NCBI GenBank assembly: GCA_031552195.1
Contig: JAVBMT010000020.1
Span: forward strand, 1-64,000
DNA: 64,000 nucleotides
Source: JAVBMP01 sp031552195
GTDB taxonomy: Bacteria > Desulfobacterota > Desulfovibrionia > Desulfovibrionales > Desulfovibrionaceae
Reading direction: 5' to 3'
The notes beneath the pieces were generated by a model. The model saw only the letters and a list, made by a program, of their open reading frames with translations, was not told the origin of the DNA and did not search any database. This document shows positions 41,115 to 50,026 of the stretch, piece by piece. Position 1 is the stretch's first letter, and each line of letters opens with the position of its first letter. A program made the position numbers and the translations under genes.

Positions 41115-44018
41115 TCAGTGCGCGTCCGCCCAGGTTTCTCCAACCCCCCAATCCACGGCCAAAGGAACGGAAAGGCGCACGCCGCCCGGCTCTACCGCCG
41201 ACATCAGCCCGGACAGGCGGCGGGCCGCGTCTTCGGCCTTGTCTTTTGGGGTTTCCAGAATAAGTTCGTCATGTATTTGCAGCACCAGGGCCGCCTCAAG
41301 CTCTTTCAGCACCGGGTCCGCGGCCACGGCCAGCATGGCCAGCTTTATAATGTCGGCAGCAGTGCCCTGAATACAGGTGTTTATGGCCTGACGCCGCGCG
41401 CGCGACTGCAATTGCTGGTTGTTGGAGAATATTTCCGGGCAGGGGCGTCGCCTCCCGGTCATGGTGCTGACGAAGCCGTTGGCCTTGGCCTCAGCCTCAA
41501 TGCGTTCGAAGTAGCGTTTCAACCCGGTAAGCTGTTCGAAATAGCGCTCCATGAAGGCCTTGGCTTCCGCAAGGCTTATGCCGAGTTCGCGGCCCAGCTT
41601 TTGCGCCCCCATGCCGTAGACCAGCCCGAAGTTGATGGTTTTGGCGTTGCGGCGCTGGTCCGGGGTAATGTCCGTTACCGGGCGGTCATAGAGCAGGGCG
41701 GCGGTGCTGGCGTGAATGTCCTCGTTCCGGCGGAAGGCCTGAAGCATGGCCTCGTCTTGCGAAAGATGGGCCAGAACGCGCAGTTCTATTTGCGAATAAT
41801 CCGCCGAGACCAGCAGGCGGCCCGGCCCGGCCTTGAAGCAGCCGCGCATGCGCGGGCCGTATGCGCCGCGCACGGGAATGTTTTGCAGGTTCGGGTTGCT
41901 GGAAGAAAGCCGCCCGGTGGCGGTGGCGTTCTGGTTGAAGGTCGTGTGCAGCCTGTCCTGTTCGTCCGCCAGGCGCGGCAAGGGGTCAAGATAGGTTGAG
42001 CGCAGTTTTTCCAGCACCCGGTATTCCAGGATAAGGTCAATTATCGGATGCTTTCCGATAAGCTTCTCAAGGGCTTCCTGCGAGGTGGAGGCCTGACCGC
42101 CTTGCGTCTTTCCGCCTTTGGGCAGTTTGAGCAGGCCGAAAAGCACGTCGCCCAATTGGCGGGCCGAGCGTATATTGAAGGGCATTCCGGCCAGTTCGTG
42201 TATTTTCTGGGTCAAGCCGGCCAGTTCTTGCTCCGTTTCTTGCAGGAAATCGGCAAAACGGGTTTTATCTATGCAAATGCCGCGCTCCTGCATATCCAGC
42301 AGCACGGGCACGAGGGGCTGTTCCAGGTTCCGCAAAACCGGCTCAAGGGCCAGCCCGTGCAGGCGCTCGGCGAAAATGCGCCCCAGCGCCAGAATCAGCC
42401 CCAGAGCTTCCGGAAGGGCGACTTCGGCGGAAAAGGCCGGGTTTGCCGCCAAATCCGCCGTTTCCGCGCTCCAGCGCTGCGAAAGGCGGGTCCAGTCATA
42501 GGCGTATTCTTCCGGGCTGAGCAGCCAGCCCGCCAGCGAAAGGTCGAGGCAAAGACTGAAAAGGGAGCGTTCGGCAAAACCCCGCCGCAGGGCCGGGCAA
42601 GCGGCAAAGGCGCTTTTAAGGGCCGGGGTTGCAAGGGTGAAAGAGCTCCCCCGTTTTTTTTCCAGAAAATCCAGCAGCGCGGCGCTGAACAACTTTCCGC
42701 TTTCGTCCGGGGGGCAGCGCAGGGCGGTTTTGTTCCCGGCCAGAATAAAGCTTTGTTCCGTCGCAAGTTCCGGGTTGAGGTCGGCCGGGCAAACCAGCAG
42801 CAGTTCTTTGGCTTCAGCAGGCAAGCCCTGGAGAAAGCCGGTCAGATCATGCGGAGATTCGGCGGAAGGAAGCGCGTTCAGCTCTTCCCGCGTGAAGGAA
42901 ACCCCTTGCTTTTCCGTTGCGGCGGCCAAGCCGAACAGGCTGCCCTGCGCCCAGTTTTTGTTTTCTTCCGCCACAGGAACGGGGGCGGGCGTTTTGCCGT
43001 CCACCGCCCCGTGCGGCGTTTCGGGAAGCGGGCCAGGCGTTGCGGCTTCATCCTTCGCCATCAGTTCGTGCTGGGAACCGGTTTTCCTGGTCTGGCTCGA
43101 GGGCGTGAAGGTTTTCGGCCCGGGCGCGGCAAGGCGCTGCATGGAGGTCAGCTCGCGCTGCAAACCGCGTAGCGCGTATTCATCGAACAGGGCCATGGCT
43201 TCCGCGCTCCGCATCGGGCGCATGCGCATATCTTCCAGTGTCAGGGTGGGGCAGGCCGCGGTGTCAAGCGTGGTGAGCCGGCGGTAAAGCAAGGCCTCTT
43301 CAAAATGCCCTTCCAGCTTTTTGCGCAAGGCCGGCGGAACGCCGGGGAGGCGTCTTTGCAGCTCTTCGATCGTGCCGAAATCCTTTATCAGCGTGCCAGC
43401 CCCTTTGGGGCCTATTCCGGCCACTCCGGGTATATTGTCGCTGGAGTCTCCGATAAGGGCTTGGTAATCGGCCCAAAGTTCCGGGCTGAAGCCGTATTCA
43501 AGCTCGAAACCCGCCCGGTTGAGCAATTTTTCGTCTTTGGCCGAAGGGTCCCATATGTAGACGTCGGGCTTAAGGCATTGGCGCAGGTCTTTATCCGCCC
43601 CGATAATCACCACCGGGCGTTCCGCGCTGTAACGGTGGGCCAGCGCGGCTATGCAGTCGTCAGCCTCGCAGTCGTCGGAGAAAATCTGGAAAAATCCCAG
43701 CGCCTTCACTCCCCGGCAAAGGGGGTCTATCTGGGCGGAAAGAGGTTCCGGGGTGGCCTGGCGGTTGGCTTTGTAAGGCTCGTAAAGGCGGTGCCGGAAG
43801 TTTTTCCCCTTGCCGTCAAGAATGAAAGCGAAATATTCCGGCCTCTCCTCGCGCAAAAATTTCAATAACAGGCGGAAAACGTAAAACAGCACGTTGGTGG
43901 CGAAGCCGTCCGCCCGGCTCATGTTTTGGTTGGCGTAAAACGCGCGGAAAACATAGGCCGAGGCGTCCATAAGGTAGAGCGGTTCGGTGTGGAAGGGCAG
44001 ACGGTCACGCAAGGGCAT
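41115..44018 (-). CDS. polA: DNA polymerase I
   Basis: Repair and Okazaki-fragment polymerase of 967 residues. The N-terminal 5'-3' exonuclease/flap domain (about 1-290) has LMDASAYVFRAFYA, DDCEADDCIA and GDSSDNIPGV. The polymerase domain has motif A DYSQIELRVLAHLS, motif B RRNAKTINFGLVYGMG and motif C LQIHDELILE. The middle exonuclease-like domain (about 400-590) lacks the DxE metal motif; LLLVCPADLN stands where it is expected, so proofreading is probably absent. A roughly 80-residue variable linker follows the flap domain. The ATG at 44018 (TGGAG upstream) is preferred over one 29 codons upstream. Confidence 0.97.
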   Translation of the reverse strand: MPLRDRLPFHTEPLYLMDASAYVFRAFYANQNMSRADGFATNVLFYVFRLLLKFLREERPEYFAFILDGKGKNFRHRLYEPYKANRQATPEPLSAQIDPLCRGVKALGFFQIFSDDCEADDCIAALAHRYSAERPVVIIGADKDLRQCLKPDVYIWDPSAKDEKLLNRAGFELEYGFSPELWADYQALIGDSSDNIPGVAGIGPKGAGTLIKDFGTIEELQRRLPGVPPALRKKLEGHFEEALLYRRLTTLDTAACPTLTLEDMRMRPMRSAEAMALFDEYALRGLQRELTSMQRLAAPGPKTFTPSSQTRKTGSQHELMAKDEAATPGPLPETPHGAVDGKTPAPVPVAEENKNWAQGSLFGLAAATEKQGVSFTREELNALPSAESPHDLTGFLQGLPAEAKELLLVCPADLNPELATEQSFILAGNKTALRCPPDESGKLFSAALLDFLEKKRGSSFTLATPALKSAFAACPALRRGFAERSLFSLCLDLSLAGWLLSPEEYAYDWTRLSQRWSAETADLAANPAFSAEVALPEALGLILALGRIFAERLHGLALEPVLRNLEQPLVPVLLDMQERGICIDKTRFADFLQETEQELAGLTQKIHELAGMPFNIRSARQLGDVLFGLLKLPKGGKTQGGQASTSQEALEKLIGKHPIIDLILEYRVLEKLRSTYLDPLPRLADEQDRLHTTFNQNATATGRLSSSNPNLQNIPVRGAYGPRMRGCFKAGPGRLLVSADYSQIELRVLAHLSQDEAMLQAFRRNEDIHASTAALLYDRPVTDITPDQRRNAKTINFGLVYGMGAQKLGRELGISLAEAKAFMERYFEQLTGLKRYFERIEAEAKANGFVSTMTGRRRPCPEIFSNNQQLQSRARRQAINTCIQGTAADIIKLAMLAVAADPVLKELEAALVLQIHDELILETPKDKAEDAARRLSGLMSAVEPGGVRLSVPLAVDWGVGETWADAH

Positions 44019-44190
44019 GGCAACTCCAGAGCGGAAAATGAGAAATAACGGGTAACAGGCCGCTGTCAAAGCAATAACTGTAATGAAGGCATGATGAAAG
44101 GTCAACCGGCGCGGCCGCGTGGTTCGTTTTACCGTGATGGCGGCCCGTGCGCGGAAAGTACGGCCAGGGTCGTTTCCCGCCCGGATGCGG

Positions 44191-44227
44191 CAAAAGCGAA
44201 GGGGCCAGGCTGCGTGCCTGACCCCTT
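44191..44227 (-). terminator. Terminator after tRNA-Pro
   Basis: On the minus strand a 12-bp stem with one G-T pair (44227-44216 with 44210-44199) and a 5-nt loop follows the tRNA and is followed by CGCTTTTG. Confidence 0.7.
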
Positions 44228-44234
44228 GAAAAGA

Positions 44235-44311
44235 TGGTCGGGATGAGAGGATTTGAACCTCCGGCCCCAGCGTCCCGAACGCTGTACTCTACCAGACTGA
44301 GCCACATCCCG
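44235..44311 (-). tRNA. tRNA-Pro (anticodon CGG)
   Basis: A complete 77-base cloverleaf. The acceptor arm CGGGATG/CATCCCG, the D arm, the anticodon stem CAGCG/CGCTG with loop TTCGGGA (anticodon CGG, reading CCG) and the T loop TTCAAAT are present. Discriminator A and an encoded CCA end complete it. Confidence 0.97.
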
Positions 44312-44321
44312 CGAAATTTGG

Positions 44322-44350
44322 CTTATATGCCAAAGCGGAAAACTTGGCAA
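44322..44350 (-). promoter_or_regulatory. tRNA-Pro promoter
   Basis: On the minus strand: TTGCCA (44350-44345), a 17-bp spacer and TATAAG (44327-44322). Transcription would begin only a few bases before the mature tRNA. The promoter lies directly after the cobB stop codon. Confidence 0.65.
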
Positions 44351-44356
44351 GCGTTT

Positions 44357-45928
44357 TTACGCCTGGTTACGTTGTTTTTCGCTACGGGCGGCGGCGACGA
44401 AGTTCGCGGCCCAGTGCGGGCAGGCGGGGGCGAAAATGTGAAAAAGCCCGGCGAAAGTATTTTTATGCAGCAAGCCGTCCACCGTCCGTCCTTCCGACGA
44501 GGCCAGGCCGTTTCCGCTGGTCAGGCCCAGCAGGGGGCTGCGCAGCATTTCATTGCCGTCAGGGCCGCTCGGCGTAAATTTTAAATAATGGAATTCGTGC
44601 CCGCGCAATTTGCTTCCCGCGCGGTGCCAGGGGTTTGGGCGCAGCACCGTACCTTCAATGTACCCGAGGCCCTGCGGCGCGGAACGGCTTTCGGCCTCAA
44701 GGGGGAGAACTCCGGCCAGGGGGTAATAAAGGCCCTGATGGCGCAACCCGGCGCAGAGGCAGAGCAGTCCGCCGTATTCGGCGTAAACGGGCAACCCGCG
44801 CTCTACAAGGGCGCTTAATTCGCGCAGCCGGTTCCGGTTGGCGGCGATATGGGGAACCTGTTCCTGGGCGAAGGCTCCACCCAGATAAAGGCCGTTCATC
44901 TCAGGCCAGGGGGCCGGATCGAGAACGGACAGCGGCAGTAAAACCGCCCCGGCTTTTTCAAGCGCCTCGAGATTTTCCACATAGCCGAAGGGGAAGGCCG
45001 CGTCGCGCGCGTAGCCTATGACCGGGTGAGCGCCCTGCCCGAAGTTTTCAGCAATGTATATTGCGCTTTCCGGGCGAACGGTCGTCGTCCGGCAATTTCC
45101 GGAATTTATGGGGTCTATGTCGTCCGGCATATCCGGCAGGTCTGGCAGATTCAACAGATTAGGCAGATCTGGCGTGGCCTGTGCCGCTTGCAGCAAGGCG
45201 TCAAGGTCTATGTGTTCCTCAACCAGTTCCGCCATTCGTTCGATGCTTTTTTCAGCAACCATTGTTGTGTTACGGGCGCTTACATCCAACACTAGCCCGC
45301 TCTGGCGCTCTTGGGCCGGAGGGGTGGCAAGGCGGGGAAGAACGCCGAAAACCGGAACTCCGGCCAGTTCCTCAATGGCTTGCCTGACAATGGCGCGATG
45401 CCGGGGGCGGGTGGCGCGGTTCACGATAACCCCGGCCAGGTTCAGGCCGGGTTCGAAGTCTTTGCAGCCCCGCACCAGGGCTGCGGCGGTGCGGGTCATT
45501 TTGGACGCGCTTATCACCAGCACAACTGGTATGCCCAGCGCGCGGGCCAGTTCCGCGCTGGAGCAGCTTCCGCTCAGGTCGCGCCCGTCGAAAAGCCCCC
45601 GGTTGCCCTCAATAATAGCCAGGTCAGCGGCGTCAGGGCCGCGAAACGGCTGCAGGAACAGATCGGTCAGCAAATTGGCCGGAGCGCCTTCCACCGGGGT
45701 GAAAAACGGGTCGAGGTTGCGGCCGGGGCTTATTTTATCCGGCCCGCTCGCGGCCAGGCCCAGCCATGCGGTGTCTATGTAATCAGGCCCTTTTTTGAAA
45801 GGGGCGATTTTCAGCCCGCGCCCGGCAAAGGCGCGCGTCAGCCCGAGGCTGACCATGGTTTTTCCGCTGCCGCCGGAAAGGGCGGCCACCAGCAGGCGGG
45901 GGGCGTGAACGGGCGGGTTTTCGTGCAT
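44357..45928 (-). CDS. cbiA: Cobyrinate a,c-diamide synthase
   Basis: Glutamine-dependent enzyme that amidates carboxylates a and c of cobyrinic acid or hydrogenobyrinic acid in cobalamin synthesis (CbiA/CobB). The N-terminal dethiobiotin-synthase-like ATPase has LSGGSGKTMVSLGL (about residue 17) and EGNRGLFDG. The C-terminal class I glutaminase has YAEYGGLLCLCAGL and GHEFHY. Between the domains is a repetitive insertion of LP/DLP units (about 258-275) not usual for the family. The ATG at 45928 lies one base from the corA stop, so the two are coupled. Length is 523 residues. Confidence 0.93.
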   Translation of the reverse strand: MHENPPVHAPRLLVAALSGGSGKTMVSLGLTRAFAGRGLKIAPFKKGPDYIDTAWLGLAASGPDKISPGRNLDPFFTPVEGAPANLLTDLFLQPFRGPDAADLAIIEGNRGLFDGRDLSGSCSSAELARALGIPVVLVISASKMTRTAAALVRGCKDFEPGLNLAGVIVNRATRPRHRAIVRQAIEELAGVPVFGVLPRLATPPAQERQSGLVLDVSARNTTMVAEKSIERMAELVEEHIDLDALLQAAQATPDLPNLLNLPDLPDMPDDIDPINSGNCRTTTVRPESAIYIAENFGQGAHPVIGYARDAAFPFGYVENLEALEKAGAVLLPLSVLDPAPWPEMNGLYLGGAFAQEQVPHIAANRNRLRELSALVERGLPVYAEYGGLLCLCAGLRHQGLYYPLAGVLPLEAESRSAPQGLGYIEGTVLRPNPWHRAGSKLRGHEFHYLKFTPSGPDGNEMLRSPLLGLTSGNGLASSEGRTVDGLLHKNTFAGLFHIFAPACPHWAANFVAAARSEKQRNQA

Positions 45929-45929
45929 G

Positions 45930-46859
45930 CTACATCCAGTCTTTGTGTACAAGATAACGCCAGAGAACCAGGCAGAACAGCAGCGTTCCAACGGTTATCG
46001 CGGGAAGGGCCAGCGGGGATGAGGCCAGGGGAATGGGCACGTTCATGCCGAAAACGCCCACGACGATGCTCGGGGCCATAAGAATCAGGGTCAGGCCGGT
46101 CAGAAGCTTCATTACGCTGTTAACGTTGTTGGAGATCATGGCCGCAAAAATTTCGTTCATGTTTCCGGTTATTTGCGTGTATATTTCAGCGGTTTCCACG
46201 GCCTGTTTGCATTCGATGCCCGCGTCCAGCCAGAGGGCCCGCTCTTCTTCGTTCAGTTTTTCCGGCGCGATGTCGGGAAGATGCTCCAGAACCCCGCTGT
46301 TGCCTTTCAGCGCGGTGACGAAATAGACCAGGGTTTTCTGGATATGCAGCATGCTGGCCAGTTCCTCGTTGCGCATGGAGCGGCGCATGGTCTCTTCAAT
46401 GGCCGAGGTCTGGTCGCGTATTTCCTGCAGGTGGTTTACATAGGTTATGCTTATTTGCTGCAAAAGGGTAAGGGCGATGATAATGCGCGCGCGGCCGTGC
46501 GGACCGTGAAGCTTGCCGCGCAGCAATTCTTCCACGACCAGCGGCTTGCGGCAAACGGTGATTACCGCGTCCGGCCCGATGATCACACCGATGGGTACGG
46601 TTATGAACGGCGTGCGGATATTTTCCGGGGTCGGGCATGAAGCCCGCGCCAGCATGAAGAGAAAGCCGCCCTGCGCTTGCAGGCGGGTGCGCTCCGCCGC
46701 GTCAAGGGCGTCGTCAAGGAAGTCCGCCGGTATATTAAATTTTTCCCGCACCATGGCGATTTCCGCCGCGTCCGGGTCCGCCAGGTTTATCCAGCAGTCG
46801 GTCTCTATCTCCCGCAAAGGGCCGAGCCTGCCTTCCGTCAGCTTGAATATGCCCAACAT
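45930..46859 (-). CDS. corA: CorA-family divalent cation transporter
   Basis: Inner-membrane pentameric channel for Mg2+, possibly also Co2+ or Ni2+. The 309-residue protein has a cytosolic alpha/beta funnel and long helix, then two C-terminal membrane segments. The signature GMN lies after the first (VFGMNVPIPLAS, about 270), and the basic end HKDWM follows the second. It is embedded between cobQ-like and cobB/cbiA genes, with one base to the next gene. Cobalt supply for cobalamin is therefore a reasonable inference. Confidence 0.92.
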   Translation of the reverse strand: MLGIFKLTEGRLGPLREIETDCWINLADPDAAEIAMVREKFNIPADFLDDALDAAERTRLQAQGGFLFMLARASCPTPENIRTPFITVPIGVIIGPDAVITVCRKPLVVEELLRGKLHGPHGRARIIIALTLLQQISITYVNHLQEIRDQTSAIEETMRRSMRNEELASMLHIQKTLVYFVTALKGNSGVLEHLPDIAPEKLNEEERALWLDAGIECKQAVETAEIYTQITGNMNEIFAAMISNNVNSVMKLLTGLTLILMAPSIVVGVFGMNVPIPLASSPLALPAITVGTLLFCLVLWRYLVHKDWM

Positions 46860-46888
46860 CTTCCGCCCTCCGGGTTATTGCTCCGCGT

Positions 46889-47746
46889 TTATCTTTTCAG
46901 TAACCCGTAAATATATTCCATGTCCAGAGAGCCTCTGACATGCGCGGCCAATACGTTCAGGGCCGCGTCAAGCTCCGCCTCTTCCGGCCAGCGGCTTTCT
47001 TTCCCGCTGAGGGAATCTTCTTCCGGCAGCCCGAGGGCGGGCAGATACGGCACCGTTCCGCAAAAAGGCACACCGGTCCGGGCGGCTGTTTCCCGAAGGG
47101 CCGGCTCCAGCAGTGAGGCGTCGCCCCGGAATTTGTTCAGGACGAAGCCTTTTATAAGGGCCTGTTCTTCCGCTTCAAGCAGGGCGAAGGTGCCGTAAAG
47201 GTGCGCGAACACGCCGCCCCGGTCTATGTCGCCCACCACCAGCACCGCCGCCCCGGCTTCGCGGGCCATGCGCATGTTGACGATGTCGTGCTCTTTCAGG
47301 TTGATTTCCGCCGGGCTTCCGGCCCCCTCCAGCAGCATTACGCCCTTCTCGCCGCTGTCAGCTAGCAGTGAGGCGTAAGCCGCGCTGACCTCGCCCCAGA
47401 GCTCGGACTTCAGAGCCTGGTATTCCCTTGCCCGCATGATTCCACGCGTTTTCCCCAGCACGATGACTTCAGAGCCGAGGTCGGAAACGGGGCGCAGCAG
47501 GACCGGGTTCATGCGCGGATCCGGCTCTAGGCCGCAGGCCAGGGCTTGCAGGGCTTGAGCCCCGCTGATCAGCCCGCCGGAAATTTCACGGCTGTATGAG
47601 CTCATATTCTGGGCCTTGAAGGGAACCGGCGCGTAGCCGTCTTGCCGAAAAATACGGCCCAGGGCGCAGGTCAGCAGGCTTTTTCCAGCGTCTGAAGAGG
47701 TTCCTTGCAGCATCAGGGCCGGAACAGCCGGCTGGCGCGCGGTCAT
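46889..47746 (-). CDS. Cobyric acid synthase, N-terminal half only
   Basis: The 285 residues match the N-terminal ATPase domain of CobQ/CbiP, which amidates side chains b, d, e and g of cobyrinate diamide. LMLQGTSSDAGKSLL (about 11-25), FKAQNMSSYS, LLEGAGSPAEINL and VVGDIDRGGVFAHLYGT are typical. Full-length CobQ is near 490 residues. Here the glutaminase domain with its Cys-His site is missing: the frame ends LDMEYIYGLLKR and the next gene is corA. The ATG overlaps the thiD stop (ATGA). It is either a truncated, inactive gene or a version using ammonia or a separate glutaminase. Confidence 0.85.
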   Translation of the reverse strand: MTARQPAVPALMLQGTSSDAGKSLLTCALGRIFRQDGYAPVPFKAQNMSSYSREISGGLISGAQALQALACGLEPDPRMNPVLLRPVSDLGSEVIVLGKTRGIMRAREYQALKSELWGEVSAAYASLLADSGEKGVMLLEGAGSPAEINLKEHDIVNMRMAREAGAAVLVVGDIDRGGVFAHLYGTFALLEAEEQALIKGFVLNKFRGDASLLEPALRETAARTGVPFCGTVPYLPALGLPEEDSLSGKESRWPEEAELDAALNVLAAHVRGSLDMEYIYGLLKR

Positions 47747-48567
47747 GCTGTTGCCGCTCCGGCCGCGAAATTCGGCGGGCCTACCCCGGTCAGGCCGGGG
47801 TTGAAGCTTGCGGCCAGAGCGCGGCCCAGAAAGGCCTGAGCCTTGGCGACGCTTTGCTCAAGGCTGTTTCCGAGGCCGATAAAAGTGGCGATGGCGGCGG
47901 AGAGGGTGCAGCCGGTGCCGTGGTTGTTGGCGGTGTTCACCCTGGAATGGCGCAACGGCTTCGGCTCAAGGCCGGGCAGGCAGAGCCAGTCGGTCAGGAA
48001 TTCGGCGTCGTTTCCGCCTTCTCCGCTTGCGAAATGCCCGCCCTTTATCAGCACCGCCTTGGCTCCGGCCCGCAAAAGCGCGGCCCCGGCCCCGGTGATG
48101 TCTTTGAACTCTTTTATTTTCACCCCGCTTAAAGCTTCGGCTTCCGGAAGGTTGGGGGTGAGCAGGTCGGCCAGAGGCAGAATGCGCTCGCGCAGGGCGG
48201 AAATCGCCTCGTCTTCCAGCAGCTTGAATCCGGACTGGCTTACGCATACCGGGTCAATGACCTTGGGGCAGGGCAGATCGCGCAAAAAACCGGCGGTTGC
48301 GTTTATGATGCCCGCGTTGGCCAGCATGCCGGTTTTCAGGGCCCTGACGGCGAAACCGGCCTTCAGTGTTTGCAGCTGAAGGGTGACGAAATCCGGCGGA
48401 ACCGGATGAATGCCGCGCACCTCCGCCCCGTTTTGCGCGGTAAGCGCGGTTATGGCCGAAAGGCCGAACCCGCCCAGGCAGGTGATTGTTTTCAGGTCGG
48501 CCTGAATGCCGGCCCCGCCGCCGGAATCGGACCCGGCAATGGTCAAAATGTTCGGGTAATCAGACAC
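47743..48567 (-). CDS. thiD: Hydroxymethylpyrimidine/phosphomethylpyrimidine kinase
   Basis: Phosphorylates HMP and then HMP-P to HMP-PP, the pyrimidine half of thiamine. The 274-residue ribokinase-fold enzyme shows LTIAGSDSGGGAGIQADLK at the N-terminus and NNHGTGCTLSAAIAT near 215, with the catalytic Cys/Gly anion hole. The start appears to be GTG at 48567, overlapping thiE by eight bases. It is the last thiamine gene of the operon; the cobQ-like gene follows, coupled by ATGA. Confidence 0.96.
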   Translation of the reverse strand: MSDYPNILTIAGSDSGGGAGIQADLKTITCLGGFGLSAITALTAQNGAEVRGIHPVPPDFVTLQLQTLKAGFAVRALKTGMLANAGIINATAGFLRDLPCPKVIDPVCVSQSGFKLLEDEAISALRERILPLADLLTPNLPEAEALSGVKIKEFKDITGAGAALLRAGAKAVLIKGGHFASGEGGNDAEFLTDWLCLPGLEPKPLRHSRVNTANNHGTGCTLSAAIATFIGLGNSLEQSVAKAQAFLGRALAASFNPGLTGVGPPNFAAGAATA

Positions 48568-49207
48568 GCATGCCCTCCTTCAATTCCTTTACCGCTGCCG
48601 CGATATTTTCCGCCCCGACAATGCCGGACACGACCGCGCAGCATTTAGCGCCGCGCCGCGCCACTTCCCCGATGTTGCCGGCCTTTATTCCGCCTATGGC
48701 CACAAAAGGCAGGTTTTGCCGCGTAGCCGCCCACTCAAGATATTCATACCCGACCGGGGCGCAAACGTCTTTTTTGGTCCGGGTGGCAAAAATCGGACCC
48801 ACGCCTATGTAATCCGCACCGGCCTCCGCCGCCGCCAAGGCCTGCTCCGGGCTGTGGGTGGAAAGGCCGATGATTTTGTCAGGCCCAAGCAGCGCGCGCA
48901 GCTCCGGCACCGGCAGGTCGTCCTGCCCAACGTGAACGCCGTCCGCCCCGCAGAGCAGGGCCAGCGAGGCGTGGTCGTTCACGATGAAGCAGGCCCCGGC
49001 CTGGCGCGTCATTGCGCGTATGGCCTTGCATTCCTCAAGCATGACGCCCACTTTGCGTTCTTTTTCCCGGTATTGCACAATTTTTATTCCGGTTTTCAGT
49101 ATCTCGTCAACCACCTCAAGGTTGGAGCGCCCGCGCGAAAGCCCGTAATCGGTCAGGGCGTACAGTTCAGGCCGGTTGAAAAGGGCCAGGAATTCAGTTT
49201 TGGACAT
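48560..49207 (-). CDS. thiE: Thiamine-phosphate synthase
   Basis: Couples HMP-PP and thiazole phosphate to form thiamine phosphate. The 215-residue TIM barrel has QYREKERKVG, FIVNDHASLALLCGADGVHVGQDDLP (spanning about 48923-48998), IGLSTHSPEQA and VAIGGIKAGN. It lies 168 bases downstream of thiF, the largest gap inside the thi operon, and overlaps thiD. Confidence 0.96.
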   Translation of the reverse strand: MSKTEFLALFNRPELYALTDYGLSRGRSNLEVVDEILKTGIKIVQYREKERKVGVMLEECKAIRAMTRQAGACFIVNDHASLALLCGADGVHVGQDDLPVPELRALLGPDKIIGLSTHSPEQALAAAEAGADYIGVGPIFATRTKKDVCAPVGYEYLEWAATRQNLPFVAIGGIKAGNIGEVARRGAKCCAVVSGIVGAENIAAAVKELKEGMRV

Positions 49208-49375
49208 ACGGCCTCCGTCAATTATGGCAAAGAACGTTGGAAGTTCTGTTTTTTATCGCCCGCATGCTGCAAAGGGCGGCTGTTTCCGGCAAGAGCAGGC
49301 AAGTTATCCGCTCGCCCGGCGTCCGCATGCGTACGCCATGGCAACGCGGCGGGGCAACGCCGGTTTGCTCCGGGT

Positions 49376-50026
49376 CTATTCGTCCGTTCGCCCGGCGGTA
49401 AAAGGAGAGCGGCCCAAAAGGCGTTTCATGACTTCTTCAGCCTGCATGGCCGCCGCTTGCATGACGCGCGGGGCCAGAGGGGGGGACGCGGGCCCGGCTT
49501 CCGAACTGAAGTCGCCGACGCAGACCAGTTTTTCACCCAAACGCTTCGCGCGCATGGGCGGTCCGCCCAGCCCGCCCAGGCCGGAAGCCGCCACAATAAA
49601 AATATCTTCCCGGCTGAGGAGGTTGCAGAGCGCGGCCTTATCCGCCGCGTTATCCAGGGCTTCAACCACTATCGGGCACCTATCGAAAACTTCGCGCATA
49701 TTCGCCCGGTTCAGGCGGACGGGGCGTATTTCTATGTCCAGCCCGGGGTCAAGTTTCAGCATTTGTTCGGCCAGGGCTTCAACCTTCAGGCGGCCCAGAT
49801 CGGCCGGGAAAAAATTCTGGCGGTTCAGGTTTGAGGCTTCAACCCGGTCAAAATCCACCAGGCGGAATTTGCGCACTCCGCCGCGCGCCAGAAGCAGGGC
49901 GCAGTTTGAGCCGAGGCCTCCCGCCCCGGCCAGGGCCACGCGCGTTCCGGCCAGCCGGGCGAGCTGCTCCGGGCCGAGGTAGCGGGCCAGGCCGCCTTGC
50001 AGCACGTTTTCCGCTTTTTCAGGCAT
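49376..50026 (-). CDS. thiF: ThiS adenylyltransferase ThiF
   Basis: E1-like enzyme that adenylates the ThiS C-terminus before sulfur transfer. The 216-residue protein has the nucleotide-binding ALAGAGGLGSNCALLLARGG (about 31-50), LVDFDRVEASNLNRQ with the catalytic arginine, and VVEALDNAADKA. It lacks the zinc-binding CxxC pairs of E. coli ThiF, as do shorter ThiF types. The ATG at 50026, with GGGGGAG upstream, overlaps thiH by eight bases. Confidence 0.92.
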   Translation of the reverse strand: MPEKAENVLQGGLARYLGPEQLARLAGTRVALAGAGGLGSNCALLLARGGVRKFRLVDFDRVEASNLNRQNFFPADLGRLKVEALAEQMLKLDPGLDIEIRPVRLNRANMREVFDRCPIVVEALDNAADKAALCNLLSREDIFIVAASGLGGLGGPPMRAKRLGEKLVCVGDFSSEAGPASPPLAPRVMQAAAMQAEEVMKRLLGRSPFTAGRTDE

